A stretch of 6,191 bases of DNA from Comamonadaceae bacterium. Its GTDB lineage: Bacteria > Pseudomonadota > Gammaproteobacteria > Burkholderiales > Burkholderiaceae_C. The stretch lies in contig CANHKH010000212.1 of assembly GCA_947460165.1 (NCBI GenBank), positions 1 through 6,191 of the forward strand, in the 5' to 3' direction. Position 1 is the stretch's first letter; the number at the start of each line of letters is the position of its first letter. Shown in pieces: positions 6,075 to 6,191 of the stretch. The notes beneath the pieces are model-generated. The model did not search any database. It was not told where the DNA came from and worked only from the letters and a program-made list of their open reading frames with translations. The translations under genes were made by a program, and so were the position numbers.

Positions 6075-6191
6075 ATGGCCAACCTGACCCAGCCCCCTCG
6101 CCGCCCCACCCCCTTGGGCGACATGGCCTCCTTCATGCCCCAGGCGCAGCGCCCGGTGCGCGTGCGTGCCCGCAGCATGGCCGCTGACACG
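6075..6191 (+). CDS. Start of a divergent gene, possibly an AraC-type transcriptional regulator (3' truncated)
   Basis: An ATG at 6075 opens a frame of 39 codons that runs to the window edge without a stop. It begins MANLTQPPRRPTPLGDM and contains RPVRVRARSMAADT at the edge. An Arg-rich strand of the type VRVRARSMAAD just before a His-rich cupin segment is how many AraC-family regulators with an N-terminal sensor domain begin, but the cupin and the helix-turn-helix domain are outside the window. Divergent placement beside a transporter gene also suits a regulator. No clear ribosome site precedes the ATG. Later in-frame ATGs at 6123 and 6135 are possible starts. The existence of a gene here is fairly likely; its family is a guess from style and position. 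Confidence 0.5.
   Translation, partial: MANLTQPPRRPTPLGDMASFMPQAQRPVRVRARSMAADT

Overview
The window is GC-rich, tightly packed and reads like a chromosome of a betaproteobacterium in the order Burkholderiales, most likely a Comamonadaceae relative. This rests on gene style, codon use and protein families, not on a database match. Two gene groups converge on a short repeat-bearing spacer at about 2462-2596, and a third gene begins at the right edge.

Left part, plus strand (1-2461): a two-partner secretion (type Vb) locus. Bases 1-698 are the 3' end of a large exoprotein (TpsA, filamentous-haemagglutinin-like). It has an Ala/Pro/Thr-rich repeat stretch followed by a roughly 100-residue C-terminal beta domain. 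After 65 bases comes the complete outer-membrane transporter (TpsB, ShlB/FhaC/HecB family, 764-2461) that would export it.

Middle (2462-2605): a spacer between convergent genes with two inverted copies of a REP-like hairpin, giving a REPIN-like element of about 95 bp. The two copies have different stem bases, but each keeps its own pairing and the same CCTG loop. The right-hand copy runs into the end of the histidine kinase gene and supplies its TAG stop. This is the most unusual structure in the window.

Right part, minus strand (5964 down to 2597): a likely operon of MFS transporter (Fsr-like clade), OmpR/PhoB-type response regulator and membrane sensor histidine kinase, in that order of transcription. 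Regulator and kinase overlap by 11 bp and the transporter ends 37 bp before the regulator. They may be transcribed together, so the two-component system may sense something linked to the transporter's substrate; no ligand can be named from sequence. At the right edge a divergent plus-strand gene starts at 6075. Its first 39 residues look like the start of an AraC-type regulator, but too little is present to be sure.

I see no tRNA, rRNA, CRISPR array, insertion sequence or phage gene. Apart from the REPIN-like element the window consists of recognisable families, and I do not see an undescribed multi-gene system in it.
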